A DNA stretch of 64,000 nucleotides. Source: Apostichopus japonicus. Its lineage: Eukaryota > Echinodermata > Holothuroidea > Aspidochirotida > Stichopodidae. Where the stretch lies: NCBI RefSeq assembly GCF_037975245.1, contig NC_092572.1, positions 7,891,501-7,955,500 on the forward strand. Direction: 5' to 3'. The notes under the pieces were generated by a model, which did not search any database, was not told the DNA's origin, and saw nothing but the letters and a program-made list of their open reading frames with translations. Below are positions 22,775 through 36,632 of the stretch, piece by piece. How positions within the stretch are numbered: position 1 is the first letter of the stretch; every line of letters starts with the position of its first letter. The position numbers and the translations under genes were made by a program.

Positions 22775-23919
22775 TGCCATATAGACTGTACACAAATCAA
22801 GCGTGGTGTTATATTACGTATCTGTCAATGACGTTCGTAGTGTTTAAATATTCATATTATGGGCGAGGTTTATTGGGTTCCTAACGGAAAATATCTTGGA
22901 GAACAACAAAGTTGAAAGTTGCAATTTTTTCGACTTTTATGCCACCATTTGAAGTAAAATATAAATAGATTAGCTAGTTATGTATGTCGTTATGGCAAAG
23001 TGGAATCAGTGAGGTAAAGAAAAATCATAGAAAAGGACGCAAAATGCTGCTTTAAGGCATAAACATTTTAATCATTTGAAAACGTTCCGGTTCGCTTTCT
23101 CATGTGTTTAAGAAAATGCGACTGAGTTTCTAGAGAAAGAAATTTAATGATTATCTTAACTTCATCAATACTTGGGCTACATTTGATTGAAAATGCAGCA
23201 AAGTTGTAATCGAATGTTCAAAGTTGTGTGAATATAATACGTACATTGTGGCAGAAGGGCCTGGGGTTTGTGGCTCTCCCCTTCCCCTGGTCTTGTAAAA
23301 AACTCACCACTGCATACATTAAAAGTGTGCCCCTCATTGTTAATGAAAGGGATTTTTTGATGAATCTTAATTATTCTATCTTTATATGCAAATCTAGTAT
23401 TTCTATATTTAAGCACCATTTCGTACAATAAATACAAATATCACCTTTACTTCTACGGAGTTAATATTTTCGTATGTTCTTGTTCATAAAGCAAACATAT
23501 AATCACACATTAATCCGAGAATGCTTCAATACGCCTACATAACAGATATTCGGAATAAAGCCCCCTTTAAGGACTCAATACTTCCAACAGAGCCAGTACA
23601 CTGAATCTTTCAACCTCCCGAAATGGCAGCTGTCGGTCTCCACTATCAGTCACCCCCCCCCCCCACCCACACACACACGCACACACACACACGTATACCC
23701 TACGTACCGAATAGAGATATGGAATTAGAAACGACAAAGAAACATATTTTTCTTTTCTTTTCAATAACATTAACATGTAATAACAGAATATACATCCATA
23801 CATATGAAGGAATGTAATTACACACATAACAATATAGTTAATCACCCAAAGCAAAATTTCCTTTCCCTCCAAATTAGCACTTTCCCAGTATCCACAGTCA
23901 TCTATCCAAATGATACAAA

Positions 23920-24210
23920 CACTGGCGTAGCTAGGTTGTTGTGAATGCCTGGGACCAGGATTGAGGGAGGAAGGGGGGGGGGGGGTGGAACAGTGGTACC
24001 AAACACCGGAAAGAAATAACCGCTCATCTTTTGCATCTCAAATGGGTCACACGTTCTCTTCAGAGCCACATCCTGGAGTCAAGTAGTATCAGAAATCAAT
24101 CACTGATCACACAAGCCCAGACAATGGTTGTGCTCAAGTGAATGTGGACTTTTCTTTGGGCCCTTTTTAGTTGCTGCAATTGGGCACCATTGCTCTTTGC
24201 TACGTCATTG
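23920..24210. mobile_element. hAT-like MITE with 8-bp target duplication
   Basis: The left end CACTGGCGTAGC and right end GCTACGTCATTG are imperfect inverted repeats of the hAT type. The flanks GATACAAA and CATACAAA are an 8-bp target duplication with one mismatch. At 291 bp with no transposase it is non-autonomous. Confidence 0.65.
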
Positions 24211-24779
24211 CATACAAACCTACCACTTACATAGAGAGAAATAATTCATTCAAATTGTGATCGATTTGTTGTGAGGAAAGGTTCATGGAAAAACATAGTG
24301 ACAATTGAAACAGGATTATAAAACAACCAGTCTAAAATTGAAATAAAAAGAGAAGTACTATCCCGTGAGACATAATATTTAAACCCTAGTGTAAGATATG
24401 TTATACAAAGTGAATAATATCCACTTTGTATTAAAATTTAAGAAAGTGGATGCGTCTAACCACTAAGCAGACTTGTACGTGTATAACAGTAGAGTATGAC
24501 GTTCAATTGAAGTCCTCCTTTGCATGAGTATGAGCACAAGGCTCTAGTGAGTAGGGGATCTTAGTCGTGCAACAATATTTAAACTATACTGTATATCAAA
24601 ATGCCCCTAGTGCAAGTACAAACCCATTACGGTGAGTACGAGTACGATACAAGTATGACACAATTCAAATTTCACTGATGTCACAAAGTATCGATGGGAC
24701 GTTTATACTACTTTAATGTAGAATGATTACGACATAACAAAGTGAGAGGTATGAACAGACATGAATAGACTATACCATA

Positions 24780-25480
24780 GATGATGTAGAACTGAACAAC
24801 ATCAGACAATAATTCAAAATGCCCGGTAATGTATTCGTACATACATCACAGTATATCTTCTGCTGTACCTAATAATCTTTCAAATGTCTGGTATTAACAG
24901 ACAGGACAGATACTACACTATACTATACTATGACAACAGTGAATACAATAGTATACACAAACATATCAGGTATTTTATGGGTAGACAGGACACAACAGAT
25001 ATTAGCTATGACATGGAAAACGGCGAAGCATCAATAGTTTATATATAAATAGACATATCATGTCTTATATTAGCAGTCAGGACAGAGCAGGTACTACACT
25101 ATAATCATGGACAAAACAGAAAAGTATCAGAAATATCATGTATTTTAATAACATACAGGACAGAGCACATACTATGCTATAGACATGGACAGAACAGTGA
25201 AGTATCAATAGTATACACAGACATATCAGGTCTTGTCTGAACAGACAGGTCAGAGCACATATTATGCTACTAAGCAGTGAAGTATCCGAAATATCATGAA
25301 TTGAATTAACAGTCAGGACAGAATTAATGTTATGCTATAGACATGGGGGAAAAATGGAATATCCATATCAAAAACAGAAATATCATGTATTGTATTCACA
25401 GACTAACCAGAGAAAAGCTATTAAATACACATGCAAAATCAGTAGACTATCAATAACATACACAGACAGGGCTTTCAGTA
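24780..25480. repeat. Degenerate tandem repeat (AGACAGGACAGAGCA units)
   Basis: Units with the order TATCATGT..TATTAACAGACAGGACAGAGCA..TACTA..CTATA..ATGGACA.AACAGTGAAGTATCA recur roughly every 60-110 bp with indels. No coding sequence. Confidence 0.6.
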
Positions 25481-26376
25481 CAACAATCACTACATCTAAT
25501 TTCCAAGTACAGAGATTGATATTATTGTCAATTTTTTTTTGTGCATTTTTTTTCTTTCTTACTTTGTTCTGCTATTTTCTTTTTCTTTAGGGTTACTTTA
25601 GCTTTGATAAACATTTTATTTTTTTTCTAGTATTCTGTATATACCATTACTGCACTGTTTTTGTATGTCTATGTATATGCGAAATATATTAACTGAACTG
25701 AACATAGATATCTACCTTTATAATAATGTCAACACTTCCAACATAACAGCTGTTTTGATGTATCTTGGTTATGCTTTCCTTATCATGGCTGTATACTGTA
25801 TGGTCTCTAGGTGTAAGGTACGTGTTACGCTGTTGCCATTGTGATTTGAAACATGTGATTACTAATGGTATGACTTCAATGAAGTTGGTACACTTACAAA
25901 GCATGTATTATTTAACAGGTTTTCCAACTTGCAGTATAGTTCTACAGGAGAATGTATTTACCATCACATGTGTTAGAAGTATTCACATTTGCTGGTAGGA
26001 GTGATTACAATTGGATGAAAGTGAACTACAAGAAATTTACTCACACAAAATACTTAGTTCACAAGTGCTTGCCATAGAACGAAAAATGATACTGAGATGT
26101 CATCTTATATTCTATTACTAAGAACACATTTCTTAATTACATAAACCATTCACAAATATCTATATTTACTCTCTTCATAATTTCACCAAATCTGTTGTGG
26201 ACTAAATAGAACAAATATGCAAATGATGAACTACTGAATGAAACTTGTACTGAAATATATTGATACTTTATCATATTATACTACAGTCCACAAAAAAATC
26301 AATAACATATTTTTTTAACTACTCGACATAAATATTGCCAAATAAAATTCTCTTAAACTAGAGATAGAAAAAAAAG

Positions 26377-26470
26377 TCAGTCTTCAAGATTGCGGAAGCT
26401 TTGCTGCATATTTTCGTAAAATTCACTAAAGTCAGCTTTGATTTTGGCTTCACCATCTTTCACAGGGTCC
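26377..26470 (-). pseudogene. ATP6V1A: ATP6V1A last coding exon
   Basis: DPVKDGEAKIKADFSEFYEN, then MQQSFRNLED and TGA at 26,379-26,377. This matches the conserved C-terminus of the family. The acceptor is TTTTCAG. Confidence 0.9.
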
Positions 26471-26879
26471 TGAAAATGGAAAAGAGGAAGGAACTGATAA
26501 CTTACACATTGTCAACTAACCTTTGAATGATATATAAATATTTAAGCAATGAAGTTTATGACTAAGGAGGTCACTGAAAGAGAAAGCAATCTTGATCTTA
26601 ACAGTTGCTTTGTTGGCAATCACATAGTACTAAAATCTCAAATTGAGATTGTACTTGCTCAAAGTAGGTGACTTTCCAAGCCTTTTCAACATGGTTAATG
26701 ACAAAGAGATTGATGAAACTTGATCAAATGTGATCCTAAATATGATTGTCGCCCATAATATTCTTCGCATTAGTATGAATTTAAAACCTGATGAGGAAAA
26801 TTAAAAACTATTTCCCTCGAGTTTTACTTCAATGTTGCATTAACAATTGATATTTTACAAAACATGCTTCATAATACAT

Positions 26880-27235
26880 ACCTTATAAAATATATTATAC
26901 ATTATATATGTTATATATAATATAGAGTATGCATAATATATGCTACACAAAATACATTATATACGCTAAATAATATACTACACTATGTAGCGTACACTTT
27001 ATAATAAATACATTACTATATACAGTATGTACTCAACATTATATAATATATAATGTAATGTATATGCATCTATACTATATAATGTGTTGTAAACATTGTA
27101 TAATATATACTATACAAACGACATAATAAACTATCTATAAACTATACCATACAATATACACTGTAAGCTTTACTATGTAGTATCGAATGTATAAATACAA
27201 TACTATATAGTTAACATACATTTTATACTTACTGT
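26880..27235. repeat. AT-rich TATA-type low-complexity tract
   Basis: About 350 bp of TATA/ATAC-rich sequence with no coding content. A related AT tract lies at 43,600-43,830, next to the decayed duplicate of this region. Confidence 0.7.
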
Positions 27236-27679
27236 GAACAATATACAATACTATTTACTTTTACTATTATATAATACTGTCACAAACTATAATAGCCAAT
27301 TCTTTAACCAAGCAGTAACAGTTTTCTTAATACAAAGGGCGGATGGAGTACATTTTTACAGCTCGGTCTTTAACAAGTTATGTCACATGATACAAACTGA
27401 AACTGAAATTATGAAAACTAGAATGCAACAAGCAGAAAACAAAAGTTTCAATAATGGGAAGGCTTATTGCACTTTTATGATGGTAAAACCGTATGCTCAG
27501 AGACTCACAAGTCACATACAGTATGAAAAGTACTCTTAAATTGTACTTAAAGATCTAAGAGAGGACAAATTCAAATGAAAATTAGGTTTATTTCTTGGTT
27601 ATTCAAATTGAAGCAAAGATATTACACCAAAAAAGTATAAAACAAATTATCTATGTGCAGTTTTACATTAAGCTTTATA

Positions 27680-28166
27680 CTACTAATTAGTTGTCACATA
27701 TCTCACCATACACTTTATACTACTGAGTTGATGCATATCTTAGCTTAAACTTCATACTACTGAGTTGATACATTTCCTGCCTTTAAGTTCATAGTTGACA
27801 ACATACCTTACGTTTAACGCCATACTAATGAGTTGATACACATCTTACCTTTGACTTATACCACTAAGTTGATATATATCTTACCTTAAACTTCACACAA
27901 CTGAGTTGATACATATCTTACCTTAAGTGTTATACTACTGAGTTGATACATATCTTACCTAAAACTTCATATTACTGAGTTGATACGTATCTTACCTTAA
28001 CTTCATTCTACTGAGTTCATACATATCTTACCTTTAACTTCATACTACTGACATATTTAACCTTCAATTTCTTACTACTGAGTTGATACATATCTTATGT
28101 TCACCGCCATACAGTTGATACATATTTAACCTCTGACCTATACTACTGAGTTGATACACATCTTAC
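27680..28166. repeat. Minisatellite derived from an exon end and splice donor
   Basis: About 13 diverged units of roughly 37-38 bp. On the minus strand they read AACTCAGTAGTATGAA.TTTAAG followed by GTAAGATATGTATC, the same as the last codons (LSSMKFK) and donor of the exon ending at 28,167. At least six units keep a GGTAAG donor-like core. Confidence 0.82.
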
Positions 28167-28338
28167 CTTAAATTTCATACTACTGAGTTGGTACATGATG
28201 TCATTCATATTCTCCCTGATAATTGCCCAGGTAATCTTATTTTCACTTTGAGCTGTTGTTTCGACTGCATGCCTAGCCATATCGTAGAAAGCAATCATGT
28301 TCTGAAGCATGCCGACTGTCTTGTAGAATGGGCAATAC
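28167..28338 (-). pseudogene. ATP6V1A: ATP6V1A exon ([10 protein letters not shown])
   Basis: A 172-bp exon, intact: [40 protein letters not shown], ending LSSMKFK before GTAAGA. The end of this exon plus its donor is the source of the adjacent minisatellite (27,680-28,166). Confidence 0.88.
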
Positions 28339-28684
28339 CTGAAGCACCAAGGAACAAAGTAAGGAGAAAGTGCTGCATGAATGATGTAAGTGAAAATAGG
28401 TTGAAATTACATTTCAGTACCTTCTCACCTTCTTTGGTATTTATAGGCCAAGAAAGTAACTTTAATATACAGGATCAATGTAACAAGTAATATCAAATCC
28501 ATGCCAAGCTAGCTGTGGTTAAAACAGTATTAAACTGCAGACTGGGTCAAAGTATTGACCGTCAGGTACAATATTTATGTCCAAAGTCCAAAGTGAAAAA
28601 GGTTAAAGCTTAATCTGCTGTACAGGGTGTTATAAAGATTAATGTTGACAAGCTCAATATTGGTTATTAGGAGGCAGATGACTT

Positions 28685-29110
28685 CTGCGTGTCGGAGCGA
28701 AAATTAAGTAATCAATGGGCACTAAGTTACTTCCTGAGAAGATCTCAAAGTTACCTGCCATACAACCCAATAGATCCCCACTCCTCAGCATTAGTAAAAG
28801 CATACTTGGGTTTACACATATATCTGCGTGTCGGAGCGAAAAATAAGTAATCTAGTATCACACTTCAAAAATACTGCTGTACAAAATGGTCAAATTGCTA
28901 TATAACTAATACAAAGAGGTGTAGCAGTTTTTGTACACAGAAATCTTGATATTCTAAAGAGAATAATTTCAGAACCTTCAAAATTGACACACAAATTTGA
29001 GCACTTAGTAACTCCCTGAGGAGATATAAAAGTTAATTATCATACAACCCAACAGATCTCCATTCCTCAGCATTAGTAAAAGCATACTTGGGTTTACACA
29101 TATAGATGTT
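28685..29110. repeat. Diverged local duplication in intron
   Basis: A segment containing CTCAGCATTAGTAAAAGCAT and CTTGGGTTTACACATAT appears twice (about 28,785 and 29,066). CTGCGTGTCGGAGCGAAAA also appears twice (28,685 and 28,823). No coding content. Confidence 0.6.
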
Positions 29111-29292
29111 ACGTAGATATTAATTGCATTAGTTTGTGAATGGTCCCACTCAGCTATTATATAAGGTGAAAGTTATTTGCTACTGAAAGTACATTCCACC
29201 AGGCATGACTGCAGTTATAACATCACATGACATCAAGTAGCAATTATGAAACACTTAAACAGACTATTCACCATAGATCTCTACAGTTCAAT

Positions 29293-29732
29293 AAATAAAT
29301 GAAACCGATCTTGCAATTACTTAATTAGTTGTTTCTTTTCTTTTCAATAAACAAATGAAACATATCATAACTACTTAAAGTAATAGAACAGATGTTTATT
29401 TCACAAACTTCCCTAGTAAATATTTTACCTATCAACTAAACTGTTTGATAAATATAATTTGACCTGTCACAAGTGATTTTTTGTATAATCTAGTAAAGGT
29501 TTGAAATCATCAAATAAATGAAACCGATCTTGCAATTACTTAATTAGTTGTTTCTTTTCTTTTCAATAAACAAATGAAACATATCATAACTACTTAAAGT
29601 AATAGAACAGATGCTTATATCACTAACTTCCCTAGTAAATATTTTACCTATCAACTAAACTGTTTGCTAAAATATAATTTGATGCTGTCACAAGTGATTT
29701 TTTGTATAATCTAGTAAAGCTTTGAAATCATG
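29293..29732. repeat. Direct tandem duplication of about 220 bp
   Basis: Two adjacent copies, each beginning AAATAAATGAAACCGATCTT and ending TAATCTAGTAAAG.TTTGAAA, differ at few sites. A third, diverged copy lies near 45,118-45,340 in the old duplicate. Confidence 0.75.
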
Positions 29733-30310
29733 AGAAATTAAAAGTAGTTTGTGAATCTACTTTCACTCATTTAGTTTCTTCTATCAAATGAAAAAAGTTT
29801 ACCAAAATATTGAAATGTAGGTAAAGCACATTATTCATTAAAAAAGAGCCCCTGGAAAAGTATAAAAAAACGGAAAACCTGGCTTATATGAATGATGATA
29901 GTTTAAATTTGAATTAAACAACTTACCAATTATCGACAACGTGAATTTCTGAAGTGAGGTTCATAACAGAGAGTTAACTTTCCAGTAGAGTTAAAGTATT
30001 TATGTGTCTAGCTATCAAATATTTGATATGCCTGTGTATGTGTTTTTTTAATAACTTAAAGCTAACCGGTTACAAACAAAGGCCCTCTTACATTTACACA
30101 TTATATTACATACAGTAGGCTTATTAGTGGATGAGCTATTTGTGACAACTATTTGCAGAACACACTTTTTAATTTAAGATATGAAGAGCAAATGTTTAAA
30201 AAAAATCTGGCTGTACTAGTCACCACAGAGGCCTAAATCATTTGTTTGTCAGAAGAGCAAATTTGGCTGTCTGCAAAAATGTAGCAAAATAGCAATTACC
30301 ACTTTGTCAT

Positions 30311-30835
30311 TGTATGAGAGATGTGTAGGTTTATTGAACGGAACATCATTGTGTACATTGCAGGTGAGATGTGTAGGTTTTGTGAATAGAACAGCAACAT
30401 GTACATTGTAGGAGAGATGTATAGGTTTGATGAATGAAACAGCAATATGTACACTGCAGGAGAGATGTGAAGGTTTGGTGCTTGGAACAGCAATATGTAC
30501 ATTGTAGGAGAGAAGGGTGGGATTGACGAAGAGAACAGCAATATGTACACTGCAGGAGAAATGTGAAGGTTTGGTGAATGGAACAGCATCATGTACACTG
30601 CAGGAGAGATGTGAAGGTTTGATGAATGGAACAGCAATATGTACACTGCAGGAGAGATATGTAGGTTTGGTGCATGGAACAGCAATTTCTACATTGTAGG
30701 AGAGAAGGGTAGAATTGACGAATAGAACAGCAATATGTACACTGCAGGAGAGATGTGTAGGTTTGGTGAATGGAAAAGCAATTTGTACACTGCAGGAGAT
30801 ATGCGTAGGTTTGATGAATGGAAAACCACCTTTGA
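30311..30835. repeat. 48-bp minisatellite, about 11 units
   Basis: Units read approximately AGAGATGTGTAGGTTTGGTG, AATGGAACAGCAATATGTAC, ACTGCAGG. Because 48 is a multiple of three, frames stay open and give repeat ORFs on both strands, which I treat as artefacts. Units 5 and 9 share a variant (GGGT.G.ATTGACGAA), suggesting a four-unit higher-order repeat. It lies in an intron of the V-ATPase pseudogene. Confidence 0.8.
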
Positions 30836-30978
30836 GGTGCTGTCAATGTATAAATTTACCTGTCTGCAAGTATTAAGTTACAATGCAATCTGAATTTGTT
30901 GTAACAGCTAGCACGTTGGTCGACCACCTTCCAAAGCTGATATTGCTTGTCCAAACACAAAGTTTTCCCTAATACTCA

Positions 30979-31134
<156 letters not shown>

Positions 31135-32840
31135 CTATTATGTGTAAACATATTAATCTACAATTCGAAGAGAAATGTTTATCGCGCACGTCAGTATGAT
31201 TATGCGTTATCAGATTATTCCATATATTCACCTAAGAACTGTAAGATTACTCAAACAAGATTTCACCTGAATGATCATCGTTTTTCATCGTTAAATTGAT
31301 TATGCTTCTTTTTTAAGGGCCAGTTACGTTCTGTTCAACTCTGTTTTCATCACTGTTTTTCAGATTCATATTTCCAATCCTTGTTACACTATGGCATCAC
31401 ACATTTACAAGACAGCTTTCAGACACCAATTTTTATGCTAGGATATATCCCAAAGAGAGCAGCATTTTTCTTAGCTGTTCAGTGGAGTTGGCTATTTAAA
31501 GATTTGCCATATCAGCATAGCAAGATGGGACCTAGTGTTTGCATCCTCCTTTAACTGAATGTGAAACTTATAAAAACTGGTAAACTAGATCTCTGAACAA
31601 TCAGCTTTTATCACCAATAAGGGACCAGAAGTTATGGTTACTTTTAGTTTAGTTGAGATACATTGATTGCACCATAAACTTCGATATTCACCATTTCAAA
31701 TTCAACATGTACCATTGTGGCAAAATTAATATAAAGAAACGAGCACTAACTGCACAAGGCCCAAATAAGCGATGTGGATAGAAGTTAAATATGTCATATC
31801 TTCATCCAATATCCTCCATAACGATTGAGCATTATTTCGTTCTCTCAAGAACACGTCATGAAAACAGGAGTTCACATGCTTACTATTTCAAACAGTTATC
31901 TTGCCATATCATTTTCTTAATTACTAACAGCAAAGCTCTGTTCTCCAGTATCAGCTGAGGAGAGGAGCATAGCTCATGAATACAAAACACATTTGAAGTA
32001 ACGAAGATCTGAACGGAAGATCTTGTGTCCAGCATTATCTGTGGTGAACGAGGCAAAGACTGCCAATCATGCACTGGTCTCTTCAGCCACAAGAGGTGAC
32101 AGTCAAAGATCTGACTGAAGGTGTTTTTCAACCCCAGTTGACACCGACTGATAGAGGCTTTATACTAAGTAACAACATAGTATTCTTTCCATCTCTCTTT
32201 ATACATCACAAAAGCAGCAGTTAACAAACCTCATATAAATCAAGTAATTATATTTATTATCAAGTAATTTATGTCTTATATATTAACAGCAAATAAACAT
32301 ATCTCAGAGTATATAACTTTGTAATATTTCACATCAACTATATCAAAACTTATCATAATGCAGTAACAATTGCTTCCTTCTTCTACACAAACTAAGAAAT
32401 ACATTGGGCATCAAGGTAATGAAGCCGTGACCTTGAAATATATCTAGACTAAGCAAATAATGAAATCAATAAAACAAAAGGGATTTGTTCTCCCCTTGTC
32501 ATAAGATCAAAACTGAAAGACAGATAGTACTTTCAATTTGTAAAATAGTTGTTTCTATTTATTTGGTACAACTGTATCCATTTCCTCTTTCCACAAGGAT
32601 TATAAGAAACACTTGATAAATACAGTGAGTGTTTGGTTAGTTATCTAATTTGTAGGACTGTGATGTCAGAATGAAGGAGTTGAGTACATTTCTCATTTTT
32701 TGATAGACATGCCAATGTATGAAATGTTTGGCTATTAAATTACTCATTACACAACATAATAACACACACTGGTCAGAGCAGGATGACAATGAAGTTTTAG
32801 TCAAAATTAAAGGTAAATGATGGTTACTTCTTTATCTCAC

Positions 32841-33049
32841 CTTTGTTCTAAGTGGAACAAATTCAGCATAATTCTTGTCATAAAAGTCATCCAATGCCCC
32901 CTCGTTCTTGGAGTGGCTAATCAGCCAGTTGATGGAAGGGAAATACTTCCTCTGAGCTAGTTTTTTTATCAAAACCAAAGAATACTTGGACAATTCCCAG
33001 GGTAGCTGAGGTAACCGGATCACATAAATCACCACTTGGAGGGGACACA
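32841..33049 (-). pseudogene. ATP6V1A: ATP6V1A exon with +1 homopolymer frameshift
   Basis: Encodes [20 protein letters not shown], then [19 protein letters not shown] and EFVPLRTK. The run after GAT has seven A where six keep the frame. The exon is 209 bp, while the phases of its neighbours require 208. Confidence 0.83.
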
Positions 33050-33696
33050 CTGGCAACGGAAGCCAAAACGAAAATGCATACTCCGCCCTTCATCTTGGAA
33101 TGTCACACAAAATTGAACTAATTAACAACAACCTTAACTCGTTTAAAGTTTAAACAAACCATGTTTGTACTTGTAAACTTGTCAAGCTACACTTTCAAAG
33201 GTATATAAGGTATCAATCATATTTGGCAGTCCTTACATTGTTGAAATTTCTAACCAACTGCTGCATTTTCTCTGACACTAAGAGAGTTCCACATTATACA
33301 AATTAATATATTATTGAGAAGATACTTACTGAATGTTGTTAGAAATAAACATTTAACAGCATTCTTCTACTGAACGCCATGATAAGAGTAAAGCCAAAAC
33401 AGTTTCTCATACCATGCTTTGTTGAACAATTGAACCAGAGAGGCTTCTTACTGGTATATTACCAGTCACACTGGCTGTAATTTTTGTTGAGATTTTTGTC
33501 GTTGGTTATTTTGTTTGCTGTTGTTACGTTTAATAAATTGCATGGATATCAATTTTTTGAGACAATGAACCTGACAACTTAGAGATCTGTAAACTTTTGT
33601 AAACTGTTTCATGAGGGTTTTTAAAATCCAAGATGGAGATTTCTGTAACAATGGAGAATGAGGATACCCATAACGAGACGTAATGACAGTAACTTA

Positions 33697-33846
<150 letters not shown>

Positions 33847-36486
33847 CTAAGCAGTTGTTGGCACTGATTGATAATTTGGCAAACTTTTAAAGAAGCTACA
33901 ATTATCAATGTATTTTCTAGTCTTTTGGCACTTCGCCAGAAAGACAAGATCAAAAGTATTTGAAAAGATATTCTGTTTAACAGTTCAGTTAACCAAAACC
34001 ACATCAGCAACTATAATCCCATGATATTAAATGCAAAATGTTTTCAAACTTTTTCATTCGTTTGATTCAACACCTGAAAAAGATACTCTAGTAGTTATAT
34101 GGTAATTAATCAAAATTGTTGCATGATTTTCGTATTGAACAAAGCTCAACAAAGAAAATGCATCCAAATTGATCTCAAAAAGCTGCTAAGCAATCAATAA
34201 AACCAATCAATCAATAAAGCCAATAAGTCAATCAATAGATTAATGAAACTAATATAAACAAGGAACTTAAGACAAAGAAAACACAAGATCAGTAGATAGA
34301 GTACTTAATACAAAAAACTCCATTAATGATTGATGTGTGTGCGAGAGCTTAACGTGACCAAATTGTATTATATCAGTTAGTAGTTAGTTTCTAAAGGCAA
34401 AACAATTGTTGGGCAAACAATCTGTGAGGTTACCTTAACTAATATAAGACCTGTATTACTGCATAATCAGCAAATATTATCAGGCTGCTATAATAAGCCT
34501 GTTGACAGTCAATGATGTGTGTTTTAATTCTAGAAAATTCCCGAAAGAAACTTGCTTTTAACCAGCAGTTGTCTAGCAATGCTATCAAGTGGGTAACATT
34601 GTGAAATTCTAGACATTTAAATGTTACATCCTAGACAGAAGTGTACACATATATTATTTACTATACATAAGCAAAGATAATGTGGCTAGCATCCAAAGTG
34701 GTCACCAGATGATCCCTGATTAAATGCACATCATTCACTGTGCACTACATATTGTCTACTATTGTATTATATTTAGTCTAAGTTGAATATTTTCTTTGTC
34801 TTTCATTGTATTGTTTCTACCAGCTTCATTTGTTTCTTTATTTTGGTGTAACATTTGTGTATCCTGATCGACCCATGTAAAACTACATAGGTAAAGACTA
34901 TTGAGCAGATCACAATAAGTAATGCTGTAAACATTAACTGTATGGCGTGACACTAACAGTAGAACAGGAAATGCTAGTACTGTACATAATTTTTTAACTT
35001 ATCTTAATCTTTCCTCAAAGTTGATAGCCAATCTGTTTTCAGTTTCTATTATAGGCCTTAAATTTCTCTTCAAATACTGTTATATTAGAAAGTGAAACTT
35101 GGAAAGAAACCCAAATCCACCTCCATCAGCCATCTGGAGCTATTTGGACTCAGTTCCAAAAGAAAAATGTTTTTAACAACTTGAAACCAACTTAAGTTGT
35201 GCATGCAGCGTAGGCAAAAATTATCCTCTGACGCAAAAACTCAGGAAGAAAAGACATAAAATATAGACAATTTAATGGTCATATATATACAAGTTTCATG
35301 AACTGAAAAAGTACTTGTGTTGAAGGTTATTACAATGTAAAAATTATATTGAAGAGAGAAATATTCCCACTGCTAGTTGAAAATACCATCTTAATATCCA
35401 GCCCCTAGCTAGAGATATGGTTCATTGAATATAACCTATTTTTCCTTGCTAACTCTTCAACTACTCCAGGAAAACAAAGCTTTATGATGAGATTATATCT
35501 TTTTGTTGGTTAAATTCTTTAAACCTGATTCATTTGGAATGTCGCGTAGCTGTTAAAGTTATTTGTGCTTAAGAATTTTATCAAATGTATCTTTTTTTGT
35601 AGAAATATTCTTTACCTTTTGTGAATAAATTATTGACAAGTTACAAAGAAAAACAAGGAAATGTTCAGCTAAATTGTCCTGATGACATCAGCCATTCTAC
35701 TGTTGCCAGATGCTATTTACAACAACAAAATATCACAAAATTCATATCTTACAAAATGCCATGAGTATGTGGTTTCGGCCTAAAGATTCAGAAAACTTCC
35801 AGTCATTTTGCAAAGCAAATCATTTTCAGAGACCAGAAATTCTTTAATGGTCTGTTTGACTATTCACTGACAAACCAATGTGAGGTTCATACAAGTGGTA
35901 CTTGCACTGACTTTGGTCATTTTGTTTATTTATTTTTTATTGTTTTGCTTTTTGATACTAAAACCTCATTTACATGGTGCAGATCTTTAGCATGACTAGT
36001 ACAGTCAGTTTTCATGGCAAAAATTGAAGAACCAAAAAAGAGAACTGCTTTAGTGATTCCTTGCCACATTTCATCGTTACTTAGAATATTTAATGTAAAA
36101 CTGCAGTAAATGTTTTTAAATACTAAACACTGCTAACTTCAAGTGATTTAACGCAAAGTTCTTAAACTCATGTAGTGCTTAAATCCTTCAGGAATATTGT
36201 ATTACATTAGCAAAAAGGGAAGAAATATTCCCCATAGTAGTCAAACTTCAGAACCCCTCTGCACAGAATAACGAATGCCTTTTTCTTGCCAACAAGCATA
36301 CAACTATTCAACCTGTGTAAGTTTCTTTTGTGTGCTACATGTTAGAATATAAATTTGAATATCAAGTTAACTCTTAAGAACCTGTTATAAAGGAACCTTA
36401 CTTAACACATAATTTCAAGTATAAGTCAATTACTTTCAATGCCCTAAATCTATTACTATTATAATTATTACTTTCACAATCACTCT

Positions 36487-36632
36487 TTCTTGGAGTGGCT
36501 AATCAGCCAGTTGATGGAAGGGAAATACTTCCTCTGAGCTAGTTTTTTTTATCAAAACCAAAGAATACTTGGACAATTCCCAGGGTAGCTGAGGTAACCG
36601 GATCACATAAATCACCACTTGGAGGGGACACA
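36487..36632 (-). pseudogene. ATP6V1A: ATP6V1A exon truncated at duplication junction
   Basis: Starts like the exon at 33,049 ([18 protein letters not shown]) but is cut at the tandem-duplication breakpoint near 36,487, losing its 3' end and donor. It also has an 8-A run that breaks the frame. Confidence 0.82.

Larger units (their letters stand above)
19904..26376. other. 6.5 kb intergenic region, repeats only
   Basis: No gene is seen between the pseudokinase stop and the V-ATPase pseudogene. It holds poly-C tracts (20,948; 23,648), an unusual inverted-motif cluster (21,085-21,320), a short ORF at 21,707, a strong hairpin (22,736-22,774), a hAT-like MITE and a degenerate tandem repeat. The 3'UTR of the pseudokinase gene must lie at its start. 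Confidence 0.6.

Noticed and set aside
19904-26376. tRNA or rRNA genes in the long intergenic region
   Set aside because: No cloverleaf or conserved rRNA sequence was recognised by eye; a covariance search was not possible.
30311-30835. Possible CRISPR-like array
   Set aside because: The units are contiguous and diverged with no unique spacers, and the genome is clearly animal.
30296-30846. Repeat ORFs on both strands, up to 129 codons, with a 16-residue repeat
   Set aside because: They arise because the 48-bp minisatellite unit is a multiple of three. There is no start context or domain, and the array is intronic.
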